64,000 bases of DNA, taken from NCBI GenBank assembly GCA_006384855.1, contig VCJN01002477.1:177200-241199 (forward strand), read 5' to 3'. Positions 10,659 through 24,500 of the stretch are shown piece after piece. The stretch is from Tetraselmis striata (taxonomy: Eukaryota; Chlorophyta; Chlorodendrophyceae; Chlorodendrales; Chlorodendraceae). The stretch's first letter is position 1. Every line of letters starts with the position of its first letter. Position numbers and translations under genes: made by a program. The notes below the pieces were generated by a model. The model was not told the origin of the DNA, ran no database searches, and was given only the letters and a program-made list of their open reading frames with translations.

Positions 10659-12279
10659 ATGCTGCGCCATTGGGCGTTCTGTGGCTCTGCGGCGCGGGTG
10701 CTGCTGGTCAGCCTGGCGCTGGCGGCCTGCGCGGGGGCTGCGCCCGGCGAGGCTGCGGGCGGTGGCGGCAGCGCGGGCACCTTCTCGTACAGGGGTACGC
10801 CGGCGGACGAGGCCGCCGAGCAGCGCCACGTGTGCGGGATGAAGCGCGACTGGGGCCAGCCGGCGGAGGAATACGCGCCCGAACACCCCTCTCGCGTGCT
10901 CACAGGTCTCCCCTCTCACCTCCTCCCTTGAGCCCGGGCACTGGCGCTGCCCCATCAGCGCGCACGCTCTCCTTTCAGTCTCCACCCACCCGCTGCGCAA
11001 TTGCCGCGGCGCCGGCAGGGCGGCTGATCCCCCTCCCCCCCCACACACCCGTGATGGCATGACAGGTTACATGGCAAGCTCCCGCTGGGCTATTATGGAG
11101 TTCCTCTTCATGACATACTCCTCCTGGGCCACCCACACCGATGGCTACCCCGCGAGGTGCGCCCCCACTGGGACCGCCAACTGGATGAAGAAAGCCTGAG
11201 GGGCGCCGCCTTGCGAGAGACCGGTCCAGCCGCGAGGCGGGGGCTATGCATGGGCCTGAGAGGGGCGGCAACATGCGAGCGCAGGTTTGACATCGTGGTG
11301 GCCGGCGATCCGGCGGTGGCCAGCACGCTGAGCGCCGTCTGCACCGTCGTGCCGGAGGGCGTCGACCCCGCCGCCCTGCGCGAGGAGGGCCGCATGCAGC
11401 AGTGCTTTTTCTTCCCGTACCCGGATCGCTCCGCGGAGCAGTACGGCTTCTTCGGCATCAACCAGGTGCATGTGGCCAACGCCCTCTCTCACCGCCCCCC
11501 CACCCGCCATACCCCCGATCACGCGCCAACACCCCCCCCCCTCCCCACCCCTCCACTGAACGACACAGGCGGCGTTCCTGCTGGACGACCGCATCGGCGG
11601 CTGGCTGGCCACGTACGATCTGGTGCTCAAGTCGGACTTTGACGTCTTCCTAATGCCGGGCATGCTGGACTTCTTCCCGCCGCCGGGGCAGGTGGTCTTC
11701 GGGAAGCAGCTGTTCGTGCTGATGCCGGAGACGCGCGCCGCGATCCTGGGGGCGGCGGAGGGCATGGGGCGGCCGATGCCGGCCACCTGGGAGCACAACC
11801 TGGGCATGACGTTGTACGGCACGTACGCGCAGCTGCGGAGCGTGGCCGCCGCGATGGTCCCCGCCATCAAGCACATCCTGGAGACCACGTTCCCGCAGAA
11901 GGAGGGCGGCGGCCCCGACGTGGCCAGCCCCGGGGACGGCTGGCCGCGCTGGTGCCTGTACGTCGCCGCCATGTACGCGCAGGAGGTGGCCGCCAACACG
12001 GTGCTGCCCTCCTTTGCAGTGGACGCCCGCCTGGACGCGCACAGCGACCTGGAGGCGCCGTCCCAGTCGCTGCTGCACGTGCACTGCCAGCACGGCGCGC
12101 AGCGCTTCAGCAAGCACGATTTCTTCCGGCACCAGTACCAGGACCTGGACACCAGCGGGCTCAACCTGCTGGTGGCCAAGGACTGCGTGACGCACCTCGC
12201 GGTGGGCGCGTGGCGCGCCTACCTCAAGAGCACCGGCCAGCCGCAGCCGCCGCCCATCGTGGAGCGCGACGAGCTCTAG
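10659..12279 (+). CDS. secreted DUF7164-like protein
   Basis: Four exons: 10659-10905, 11066-11156, 11285-11465 and 11569-12279, GT-AG with phases 1, 2 and 0, giving 409 residues. The N-terminus is a signal peptide or membrane anchor (hydrophobic VLLVSLALAACAGA after a short Arg-containing head). The body contains WAIMEFLFMTYSSW, FDIVVAGDP, YGFFGINQ, then YDLVLKSDFDVFLMPG and FGKQLF. The motif set fits DUF7164, a family of algal and other protist secretory proteins with a glycosyltransferase-like D-x-D-x-F motif; the reaction is unknown. The acidic SDFDVF would be the candidate metal-binding site (inference). The ATG follows an in-frame non-coding stretch and directly precedes the signal peptide. 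No TGTAA is visible behind the stop. Family assignment is from memory of the pattern. Confidence 0.7.
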
Positions 12280-15200
12280 CGGGCGATCAACACGGTCCGG
12301 CCTTTACAACACGATCCGGCCTTGACAACAAGCCGCTGGCAAGCGGGAGCCGGATGCTCCATGACGACCCTCAACTGAATGGGGGCGGTAATGTGGGTGC
12401 GGGTTCCCAAGCCTGCACTGGGCGCCGCCAGGGCGCGGGTCCCCCAATCCTGCGTCGCCGGCTGAGCAACCAGACACATTCCCGCCTTGGTCTGTAGAGT
12501 CGCGATGCCTGCTATGCCGTTTGGGCAGTGTGTGGGTGCCGGCGCGCTGTAGGAACGCGGTGAATAAGAGCATGCCATGCCTGCCACTGGCCAAATGTAG
12601 AGTAGCCTACCTGTAGCGGAACGGAAATTAATCGGAAATTCGGTTAGTGTTGTGGGTTGCGCGCACGCCCGGGTTGATGAGGCTTGTACCGAGGGTTCTG
12701 ATAGATCCGCCGGCACCCGCAGGCAAACAAGATGCGCAGGTCATCATGCATGCATGCTCTCTGGCGTGTTGAAAGTGTGGGCCGCCGTGCGAGTATCGCC
12801 TACGCGTCCGTCATGCGGCAGGGTGGAGGAGCAGGCGGCGGCTCTGGGAGGACAATAATGCGCAAATGCACACGGGGGGGACCAGTAGCAGCAGCGTCAC
12901 ACAGCCCCGCCTCCGCCTCGATCGGCGACCTCACCCTCGTCGATCCATGCCAGCAGGGTAGCGCTGAATCACCTCCGCCTCTGGGCCTGATGATACTCGT
13001 ACCCGTGGCCAAGCTAACAGCCCGCGACGTACCACGGCACTGCGGTGATTATGCATGTGCGGCTGCTAGAAGCGACACTATACAGATTCGCAGCACAACT
13101 AGTCGCCCAGATCTACAGGGTATATGGCACAGTACGGTTTCTGGTACTTTGCGCCCATTCCGCCAGATGAGCAGAGTAGATGTGGGTTGAAATACTCGTG
13201 AATTTCAATTGACATTTTCTGAAATTCATCATTGAAGCGAAAATATATGAAAACGGTCTCGGCATATCCGGTGACCATCCTAGACAGGCCCTGCAGGCCC
13301 TCAGCCCTCGACCTCCCAAGGGATTCCATGGGCCCACTTGGCGCCTCCCGTGCGCTGTTGGACATTGGCAGTAGCATGTCGGGCGCCATAGCCGCCAATT
13401 ATACATCCCCCTGCTGCCGGCATGATCTATTAGCAGCAGGGAGCAGATGATATGCCCCGCTGATAACACCCTTTTGTGTGATCTGTGTCTATCACGCATA
13501 CATACTACGGACCACCGCCTTTATCAATGGTGATACATGAGAATAGTATCTCAGTCTGTCGAACTGCCATCATGTAGACCGGTACATTCACGTTGTCGCC
13601 CTCCTGCGTTGCTAACATAGTTGCCTTCTTATGCATCAAAGCACGCATCAGACAAACTTTACCGCACACAGTGTGCAGAGATATGCCTGCAGCATGCGCC
13701 TATGGTTTGCTTGGCAGCCGTGAAGAAAGGCGCGATAATATACATTTAAATGATGAGATCTGCCAGCGGCCAGGAGGAAATGAGGAATTGACCGGCAGTC
13801 ACAATGGATAGTAAGCCGGTACTTACGCGCAGCCTACGGCCTGAAACAATTCGGATGTTGCTGCTGGCGGAGGCAGGAGGCAGTCCACCTCCGGTATCTG
13901 TAAGTCAGTTTGAATTTCAATGGATCTGCCAGCATATACCGGATTTCTACGTGCATGATGTCGGCTGAAACCCCAGCGAATAGATTGTTGCTGCCAATTC
14001 TGCGGGCTCACCTCAGTCCGCTGTCAATGAAGTCCTGTATATACACCAGTCCACAGAAGTCCTTGCACGTGCCATCGGCATGGTGCCCAAGCCATGGGGC
14101 TACAGGGTTATGGAGCGAAGCCCATCAGTGTATGCAAGCCTTCTATACGTCAAGGAGGCAGCCGTTAGTTTCGCCGGGTTATCGCACTTGTGAAAATGCT
14201 GTTTCTTTGCCGGCAATGCCGAATGCCGCAATGGCATTGTTGGCACAAGTAGAACCACCGAAAGAAAAACGCGCAACGCACAGGGAGGGCGACTTTTTGG
14301 CGGTGTGGCAGCTACCGGCCGCCGCACATGCACGCGCACTCCCGGCGGTGGGTGGACATATGCATGGGATATATGATGGGCAGGTTTCAGCCCGACAATC
14401 GATCAATGCATGCCACCGTTGCAATGCGCGGGCATTTCCGTGATGGGAGTGTGCCAATAATGCGGGAGGGATTCTCCACAATTTTCAATCCCCGCCATTT
14501 CCCAAGCTGCATTAAGGTAAGCGCTGTTGGCTGCCCCTCCCTGGATTAAAGTAATACACACATAACAGTGCTTTCGATTACACAGGGGCATGTTTACACC
14601 GCCCGCACCGTGGGCTGATCGCGGGCTCGACTCTGAACAACTATTTCACGCGACTAGTGCACAGGCCTGCGTGCATGCTGTAACAGTTGTGTAACACGCG
14701 TCACCCATGATCCACCCATGAGGAGGAGTCGAAATTACAACGGGGTTATCGACGAAACAGCGAGACCCATCCAGGGAGTAGCACATTACATGCCCCCATC
14801 ATCGGCGCGACGTGGAGACCCATCCAAGTCGAGGTCCTCGTCGCGCCTCGGAGCTTGCGCCTTGCGGGGAGTTGCACACCACATGGCCCCACTATGCGCC
14901 CCCACCCGTAAAGAGTTGGCCGGCTGGCAGACCAGAGTACCGGGGTATCTATGACATGCCAAAGAATTTCGACGTTTTATCGGACGATCGGGGTCCCATT
15001 GAGTTCATCAGGAGTTCAACGCGAATTTACATGATTATGGATAGTAGTATAGCTAATGTTGACTGGATTGCCGGATTGCTACACATGCATCAGCATGCTG
15101 CAATCTCGACATTTCATCCATACTTTGTCACAGCCCTGGAACATCAGTAAATAGTAAGGCGGCCTTGCTGATGCTGCGCAATCTTTCAAGACGTCGCAGT

Positions 15201-15480
15201 GGCAGTGGCGACAGGATTTTTACCCTCAGGATTCTCGGACTGTGCTGTGCGACTCCCGCTGTTGCTGTTTGTTATTATACACTGCTTGCGTGATATCAGC
15301 ACGATATTATCTGCGCCGACAACACATGCAGAGGAATAAGCTAGCTAGCTAGCACGTTGGCTTCGGTGATGGCGTCCGCCAACGCATGGAACGGAAAGGA
15401 CCCGGAAGAGGCATCATTGACAGTAATACGTGTGGAAATGGCATGCAGTGATCAACAGAGGGGGACGGGCATCCCCATGT
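12280..15480. other. 3.2 kb intergenic, no gene seen
   Basis: More AT-rich than its surroundings, with only short frames lacking recognisable domains. A short CTAG repeat sits near 15,338-15,352. Nothing here supports a gene or a known element. Confidence 0.5.
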
Positions 15481-15486
15481 TCAAGT

Positions 15487-15491
15487 TTACA
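15487..15491 (-). terminator. TGTAA poly(A) signal of the NBAS-like gene
   Basis: TGTAA on the minus strand about 71-75 nt after the stop codon at 15,562, the spacing expected of a chlorophyte polyadenylation signal. Confidence 0.5.
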
Positions 15492-15561
15492 CATGCTTGT
15501 TGTACCGTTGTCAGTGATGGCGGGGGGCAGAAGGGCTTGCCGGCAGATCGACCGGCCCATG

Positions 15562-18500
15562 TCACTTCAAGCAGTTCACGACCGTCTGCAACGCGTCGGA
15601 GCAGCGCTGCGGCGCCTCGGCGAGTAGCACAGCGGCTGTCGCAGGCAGCACGGCGGAGAGCCCGATCGGCGCGGCGGTGTTGGCGCTCGCCGTCGATGCA
15701 GGTGGGGTTGTGCGCGCGGCGGCGCGCAGGTAGCGCTCCAGCAACGCCAACGCGGCGTCGGGGCTGCGCAGCGCCGGCGACACTCGGCCACGCTCGAGCA
15801 GCAGGCCGCCGGCGACCAGCGGCTGGCCGGCCGCCACCAGCTCCGCCACCGCGCAAGGCAGCAGTGCGCCGGCGGCGGGGTCGCAATCGGCATCGGTGCC
15901 GGCCGTCGTCATCGGCGCGGCCGCCAGCGCGTCGAGAACGGCGGGCCAGACGGCCCGCGAGCCGCGCAGGCAGCCGAGTGCGCCGCCGCCGTGGTGGAGC
16001 AGCAGCGCCAGCAGCGGAGCGGCCAGCGAGGAGTCGACGCCGCCGCTCGCCTGTCCGAGTCGCGCAAGCGCCTCGTCGTGCAGGTCCTCGTACGGCAGCG
16101 CGAGAGCGAGGATCGCGGCGGCTGTCTGGGACGAGCCGATGGCGGCCACGGCGCCGGCGGCCCCCTGCTCCGACAACAGCAGTCGGCAGCAGGCCGCCCC
16201 GCGCTGCAGGAGGGGCAGAAACGCGGGTAGGTGGCGTCCCGGCCCGCCCGGCAGCGACAGCAGCGCGCCCAGCAGGTTGGCCCAGGCGGAGTGGACGCCA
16301 CTCAGGCCGTCCTCCGGCAACCCCCACACCGCCCCGCCCCGCCAGGGGCCCACCATCGCCTCGCCGAGGGACAGCAGCGCGGCCTTGGCGGCGCGCGTCG
16401 ACTTCGGCGGCGTCGACAACAGGCGCGCCGCCAGGGCCGAGGCGGCCTCGGCGCTGCTCACGTCGGCGTCGGTCACGGAGGCGGCGGCATCGGGCCAGGC
16501 GGTCGCCAGCGCCGCGGCGGTCTCGGCGCGCAGAAGCTCGGCACGCGCGCAGTCGGAGCCACCCGGCGGGCTCCAGGGGCCCCACCTCGCGGATGTGCCC
16601 AGCAGCAGTTCTCGCCGCAGTGCCGCGGCAGCCTCCGCCTCTGGGAGTGGGGTTCAGCCAGAGCGAGTCAGCTAAGGCCGGGCCATGACCATCAACCAAT
16701 AGACGGGCGTTTGGTTTTAAGGGATACGAGGAGGTGAAATTATCATCATCCAACAACAAGGGGGGGGGGGGGGGGGGGGGGGGATACGATTAAAGAAATA
16801 ATCCCAGGCTCCGATGAAGGTAGAATTCACAGTCCCAACCACCCCTAGTCCGGTACAAGTATATGGATATATATTCCATACGTCCACTGGAAGCGATCAA
16901 AAGTCAAAAGCGACCATATATAATACTTCATACTCACTAAAGATGGAGATACATAGCTCTATAGTGTACAGTCAGGGAATACCTGCGTATGTACATGCAT
17001 GGACGTGAATACAACGCATCACAATGTCAATGAGCGGCCCTCACCTCCACCTTGCAACAGCGCCGACCAGACCGCCTCGCGCAGCCTCGACACAGACGGC
17101 TCGCCATCTTGAGCCGCGGACGCCCCCACCTGCGCCGCCACCATGTGGCTCTGGTCCAGTGCGCCCACGAGGGCGGCGGCCGCGGCGGCGTTATTGGTAG
17201 CGAGCGCGTCGGCAAGTCCGGTCGACAGACATGCAGCGACCGCCGCCTCCGCCTCGTCACCGCGGAAGGCAGCCGCGACTTGCAGCGCGAGAGGCGCGCC
17301 GCCCCCAGCAGCCAGCGACGCCGACAGCAGCTTCTCGACGCGATCCGTGGCGGGTTCTTCGACATCCGCCATGCCGTCGAGCAGCTCACTCGGTATCGCG
17401 CCGGGCGGCACTGCGCTGCGCAACTCCTCTAGTGCGCCCAGCCGGGCCTCCAGCGCCACCAGGTCGGCCTCTGCGTCCTCCCCAAGGTGCGCGAGTAGGC
17501 CGCGCAGGATGGCCAGTCGCGCGGCGGGCGGCAGCCTCGGCGGCGCCTCTGAGTACGCGGCGGGAAGGCCCGACGGGTCGTCCATCGCCATCCAGCGGCC
17601 AACGGCGCACGCGTTTGAGACGGACAGGCCTTCCATCGAGGCGGCGCAGGCGACTGTGGCAGCGGCGGCCGGCCCACCCCCCTCGCCAGCCGACGCCACA
17701 GCATGTACAATGGCGAGGCCGCGGACACCGCTGGGCGACAGCCATGCCGACTCGCCGATGGGGCCGCCCTCCGTGCCGCGCCAAGCGGCCATCGGGAAGT
17801 CGGCCAGGAGCCCAGCCAGCGGCTCGACGACGCCCTCATGCCCTGAGAAGGCACGCCACGCCAAATTAGCCGCTCGACGACATGATGTGAGCGCTGCGAA
17901 TGCTATCGCACTGGAAGGTGTTACCTTTCGGATCATCCGAGAACGACGCCAACGCGGAGACGATGGCCCGCAGTGCGACGTAGCCCTCCGAGCCCGGACC
18001 GGTCGGCTCTTGCAGCAGCACTGGCTCGTCGCCGCCGGCGCCCTCGCTGATCAGCGCCACCACTGCCGTGCCGACCAGCGCCAGCGGGGCCAGGCGCCCA
18101 GCGACAGACGCCGGAAGGGCGGCCATTTCTGCACAGAAGCTGCCGAGAGCGGTGGCGTCCGCAGCCAGCTCGCTTGCAGCTGCAGTAGCTGCGCCATCCT
18201 CGGCGCCCTCCATCGCCTGTCGACAATGCAGGTAAAGCGCGTCCTCAATGCCTGCAGTGCCTGTAATTTCTAGAGAGCCGCCTATGGTACATTCAAGCTG
18301 CCGACTTCCCCATACCACCTCCCACCTCCCGGCGATATCTTTTACATATGGGCACGCATATGATATCAGGCAACGGTACATTATACAGCCCAAACCTTGC
18401 TATACCAAGGGCAGGGTTGTTCTGGCGCACCTGCCAGCATCGCGCGGCTAATACCAGCAGGTTTGCCAGGGCAGCCGACTGAGCGCCGCGGCCGCCGGCA

Positions 18501-21500
18501 GCACTCTCGGCCAGCTGCGCCGGCAGCATCGCCAGTAGCTCCGCCGGCCGCTGCAGCAGCTCCTCGCCGGGACCCGTCAGCTCGCCCCCCGACAGCACGG
18601 CGCCGCCGAGGACACGTCGCAGCGAGTACGCGGCCCGAAGCTGCCAGGTCTCGACGCCATATTGCGCCGCCAGCTTGAGGGCCGTGTCCAGCTTCTCGGC
18701 GTCGGCATTGACCGCGGCGGCCTGCGCCAGCTGCAGGAGCACGTCGCTCTGGTACCTAGTATCTCCCGCCGCAAAGCGCTGCTGGTTGAACCCCTCCGCG
18801 GCCGCCCCCCGCGCTCGACATCCACTGCGCGATGCCGCTAGCGTCGGCGGCCGAGCTGAGGCGCGCCGACAGCAGCTGAGCGGCCGCCAGGGCGTCGGCT
18901 GCGATGTCGGCAGCGGCAACAGCGGTACAGAGCTCTCGGCGCGGCGACCAATAACAGCCCTCATATGGTACCTGAACATATAAAAATAGCGAAAACTGTT
19001 TAGAAATGGATGGTGGGGCTCGCACCGGCCTCCTCCGCCTGGCTGCCGACCTGCTGCGCCTTGGCAAGCAGCTGCGCAGGCGGGAGCTGTAGCGCCGCCG
19101 CCGCCGCCTCCGGCGAGTCAACCGCGCCCGCCGCCCTCAGCACCAACCAGCACTCCGCGGTCATGCCAAGCAAGCGCGCTAGCCGGCCGCCCTCGTAGCT
19201 GCGCCCCTGCACAGCACGCCGCGAGGGAGAGGTGTGAGAATGTGCCGATGGACAGTCCCATTTCCGAGAGACAGTGCGAGCGTGAGAACGGACACCATCA
19301 CACAAATATACCTTGATCGACTTTCGACTGTGCCGACTTGATTAGAAGTCAGGCCCCCGCCCCAAGGGGGTCATCCAATGGAATCTATAGAGTAAAGAGT
19401 ACCATAGCGTTTAAGGAAGCGATATAATTGGCGTGTGATATAATAATGATACGTTCGGATACTATATGAATTGATGTAGTTGCCGCTACAAAGCTAGGGA
19501 GGATTGGGCTCTGAGAGCAACCTTTGCGAACACAGTAGCTCGACTTTCAAACAAGAGTCCAACCTGCGGCAATCAATCGCGTAATTGATTTCGTTTCGCG
19601 AGGCATGATTGCGCACCTGCGCCGCGTACTCCGCGACGTCCGCCGGCCGCCCCTCCTCGTCCGCCTCCACCAGCGCGCCGAGCGCGAGCGCATTGCCGGG
19701 CGTCTGGACCACGATGCGGCCGTCGGCCCAGCCTCGCATGCGCTCCGCCGCGTTGACGGCCGCCACGAGCAGCGAGGGCGCGGAGGTGCGCCCCCAGGCC
19801 GCGCCGTACTCGCTGCCCTTGGCCAGCCGCTCGAGCGAGCGCAGCTGCCCCGCAAAGGTCGCGATCTGCGCACCGCCAATCATATCATCAATCGTCGACA
19901 CACCCACGAAAAACTTTCAAGGTCGGAGCTGCAATGGTCGTGATCTCCGGTTATCTCGGAGCGAGCCATCGCGTGCTAGTTTTATTCAGCCGCGGCGCTT
20001 CCAGCACCGGCATGATCCGCGCCGCGCTCCAGCGAGCGTCACAGGCCGCCCTCACCTGCTCCGCCGGGCACTGCGCGGCGGCAAAGGCAAGCAGCCGGCG
20101 CAGCGCGTCCGCCGCGGGGGTGCCGCCCGCCAGCAGCTCGCCACCCGAGGAGGCCACCAGCGCGCTCACGCGCGCGCACAGCTCCCACGCGGCGCCGTGT
20201 CCGCTCTCCACTAGCTGCAGCGCCAGCCGGATCGCCAGCTCCGCGTCCGCGGCGTCGCCATCCGCGGCGCTCGCGGCCGCGCGGCTCGCGATCGCGGCGA
20301 TAACCTGCAAGCCAAACCGGCATCAGCCGTTGCCCTCGGGACTGAATGATGCCCTGCTCGGCAGCGCACCGCCTTCCGAGCCCACGCCCGGCTGCAACCC
20401 TCGCGATTTACACCGTCTTCGTCAGTTGGCACAAGTACGGTAGTGACAAACTCGCACCGCATCCATCGCAGCCGGCCGGATTACACTACCGTCCTGGTGG
20501 TGGCTATTTTCTTCCGGAAACAACATGGCCACAATCCAATAAAGTCTGTGTCGGCTGGCCGAGTACGCTGGACCACTTTTGACCCCTTACCACTGGGTGC
20601 TGATATAATATGACGCTTGTCATCTTCCAATTAATTTGAAGGCCCGCCGGCGATGCATTATAAAAGCGGGTTGCCTGTGCTAAGTAAATGCTCGAAATAT
20701 TTTTCGGAACGACTGTCGCAACTTTAGTTCCCATGGCTTCACCGGGCCATAAAAAAACGAGTCAAACGGTTTCTGGGACGACTTTCAGCGAGGCCGGCAG
20801 GGGTTCGGGCGCCGTGGGGGGCAATTGCCTGCGAGCGCTGCTCCGTCGACGACAGCCCCATAAGCTCCGACAGCCGCAGCAGCTCCTCCACCTGCACCGT
20901 CACGTGTGGGACGCGCCCGGCAGGCTTCAATCGCCCCGGCGGCAGCCCGCCGCCGATGCCGAGAGGGCACCGGGCAAGAAAGTAGGGTCAGCGCGGCAGG
21001 AGGGGCGCGCCCACCTGGCGGAACGAGCCGGGCACCTCCAGCGCCATGTGCACCACCTGCATGCGGTCCTCCAGCTGCTGGTACTGCACTGGCACCAGCG
21101 ACACCTGTGCAGCCGGGCAGGAGAACCGGGCTCAGAGCCCAATACCCACCGCCAGCGTGACGCCTTCTCGGCTGCCCCCTCTCTCTGCCGATAGCCCAGT
21201 GATTACTGTACGGGTACAAGGGGCCGTGAAGACATTGCTGCATGTATATTGCAGTATTAAATTGCATTGCATTTATAGCGACACACCAAATACCGGCACC
21301 AGTAGCTATCGAGGGCACCTTAACAGGCCGACCGCCCCGTCATGTCTTTGACGGTGCCGCCCTTTGCATGTCAGGTGGCAGGTATCATAAAAGGGAGAAA
21401 GCATACGGGTTATCGAGCTCACCCCCAGGCCGGGCAGCTCCCGCAGCAGCTCGATCACCGCCAGCTCCGCCGCGGCCTCCGCGCAGCCGTCCGGCAGCAG

Positions 21501-24500
21501 CTCGAAGCACGCCGCCGCCTGCGCCACCTCGGGCGCGTCCACCGCGGGGGCGCTGTAGAGGTACTCGCGCCCGCAGGCCACCACCAGCGCCTCCGCCTGC
21601 CACAACATGCCGGGCCAAGCGTCAGATCACAGGCCCTCACCCACTGCGCAGCGCCGAGCTGGCTGACAATGCGGGTCCCATCCCGCGCCGGGGCTCAAAT
21701 GGAAGGGGGAGGGGGGTTACCTGCTGCGGGGACAGTCGCACGCTGCCGGTGCCCTGCAGGTAGGAGCGCGCCAGTCCAAAGCGCCCCGCCCGCAGCAGCG
21801 TGCGGCACAGCTCCGCCATCAGCCAGGCCCGCTCCACGCGCAGCCCGCCCGCATGCATCTGCGCGGCGCGCCCAGCAGCGAGGGAGGGGGCGATCCGGTC
21901 AGTCCAGCCGCGAGGGACATCGCCCACCGCCAGTGTGCGCAAGGATTCCCACGCCCGAGAGACCGTGCTGCCGCCAATTATTTCACTCAGTGCAACCAGA
22001 GGTGGGATCCCGTCCCTCAGGACCTCACTACTGTTGATGCATGTAGCCACGTGCTAGTAGGATGGTGACCAAATCAGCCGCTATGGGCAGGCGGCGCCAT
22101 GCAGTGAGCGGCGGGCACGCACACCGGCACTGAGCGGCGCCCCGGGCTGACTGCGCCCTGCCCACATGCGGTCCGACGCCTACCGAACTATTCCCAATTG
22201 GGGAAGCGGGGCCAACGACAGAAACGGCTTCAAGTCGCAGCTTCGAGTTGGCAGTGCGGTCCCGTGCCAAAGATGTGTTGCAATGGATCTCAAGGGTTCA
22301 AGGGTAACGATTCTGTCCACCCTTTGCAACGGGGCTGAAAACTGTGACACGGTTCACACCCAGAGCGTGGCTACGGCGTACCGCCCAGGGTAAGTCTACC
22401 GACAGACTACTAATACTCCTACTATATATGCAATGCTGTGACATATCGCTGCCAGGGCTGGAGAGGGGGCTCGTCTGCACTTCCGGGTCCCACCCAATTA
22501 TAAAAGCGTTGCCACGTCCTACCCTGGGCCTGCACGCCCGCAGGCTTTGTCGGTATACTCACCGCGGGGCAATGCGGCGGTATAATAGTGAACTGACCAA
22601 AGGGCGTGATCGGTTAACGGAGACCGCGGGAGGTTGGCGGCCAATCCATGACTAGCCACCCCCCGCATGCGCGCCTTGCGAGTGGGGCCCGCATGCTCCA
22701 GGGAGGCCGCAGGGCGCACCTCCTTGAGCTCGCGCCAGAGGCGCGTCCACGTGGCGTCCTGCCCGGCGGCTGGGGAGCGCACCGTCGCCGCCAGCAGCGC
22801 GCGCACGTGGCCCTCTGCGCCCTCCGCGCCCAGCTCCCGCACGGCCACCGCCTCCAGCGCCAGCCGCCCCCCGTGGCTCGCCAGCAGGCGGCCCACGCGC
22901 ACGTGGCCGCGGGCGGCGTCCACCGCGCGGGCAACCTCGCAGCGCCTGCGGGCGCCGACCCCACGCCGGGCACAGCGTCAGGCGGTATCCATGCGAGCAC
23001 ACGGTAGGGCCGAGCACGCCCGTGAACACTTCTGCTGTTGCCTGCGCACTTATCCGAATGAACCCCACCTTTTCCAGTGCTCAACATCTGAAGAAAGCCA
23101 CACCCAGGCAGCATGTGCTTGCATGCCACATATAAAACTGCCTCCGTCTAAATTTCTTGGAAATGCTCAAGCTCTAAATTGGGGAGTTTTCGATGTGAGA
23201 TCTGGGCGCTGACGGAATGCCAACACACGAGGCACTCTTGATTCAAGGCAGGGGTAGCAAGAGAAGAGTGTTTATCAAGCTCAAGGCGCCGGGGGGAGGG
23301 GCAATGCAGGGCGCATTCGGCTCTCGTGATCCAGGACTCTACTTGTTTCAGGTCGGAAAGCACTAAGCAGTCATCGGCTTGCGGGTTAGCTCCCACCCAA
23401 TCGGGGTGTGTGTGGTGGCGGCGGCGCTGTCGGCAACGTACCTCTCCGCGGCCTCCTCGCTCTCCCCCGCTGGCCCCCCCTCCCCCTCCCCCGGCATCGC
23501 CGCCGCAGCGACGTCCAGCAGCGCGTCCATGTCGTCCCACTGGTCCAGCGCCCTGCGGGGACACGCACGCCCACGCGTCAGCACACAGCTGCGGCACAAT
23601 TGTGGGAAGTGACACATCCGGGAGGGATCTTACAGGGCAATCCCCCACCCGGCTGGTATCCTCCCCCCTACCTCCCCAACAAGAAAGAGTATATGCACGT
23701 TGCGGCAAGGGATCCCGAGCACAGACACGGCCTGGCTGCATAGTTGTTGGCGCTGCTACTGGCAACATCACCTGTGCGACAGGCGTGGCCTTATCCGGAG
23801 TTGCAGAGGGGAGGAGGAGGGGGGCGGGGGGGGGGGGGGGGGGGGGGGGGGGGATCCTAATAGTGGGCAGCCTCAATGAACGTTCAGGGAACCTCCGATG
23901 CACCTAAGTGGCGTCGCCCTGAGGGCCTGATCTAACAAATTCAAGGCCCGGATCCGGATGTAGATGTGACCCATTTCCAGAGTTGGTCAGAATTCTAGGA
24001 CCCTGCCCCCTGATTGCCGTTGTGGTCTTGTAGCAGCTGCGGGTAGTTACGCCCCCCAGATTAGATGGCAGGGGGCCAAGAAAGGCTAGTGCATGGGAAC
24101 CCGTGCATGATGTACGGGGTTGGAGTGGGTGTGTGGGGGTCGGTGGTGCCAGGGAGGTTGGGGGGGGGGGGGGGGGCTCCCACCTGCAGGCGTACACAGC
24201 GCGGACGCCCATGTCCGCAACCTGCAGGTCACCGCAGAGGAGCGAGTGCTCGGCGGCCTGATCCGCCAGGAAGGCCAGGCACCACGCCAGGCGGCCTGGG
24301 ACGTGTAAGGGTCACAGCCATAGCCCAGTTAGTGCATCGCCTTGTGCCGCCCGCACCCATCATGGCGAACGTGGGAGAGGCGCGGTGCGCAGTGCATCAT
24401 TGGCGTGCTGGCATGCTTGTTACTTTTTACAGAGATTGCCATGATAGTGTGTTGAGTGACAACAGTAACAACATCTCGTTGCTTATGATCACTTTGTATC

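Noticed and set aside
15357-16688. 443-codon plus-strand open frame and a matching long minus frame in another phase
   Set aside because: Shadows of the last NBAS-like exon; the plus frame is Arg/Ala/Pro-rich with no motif.
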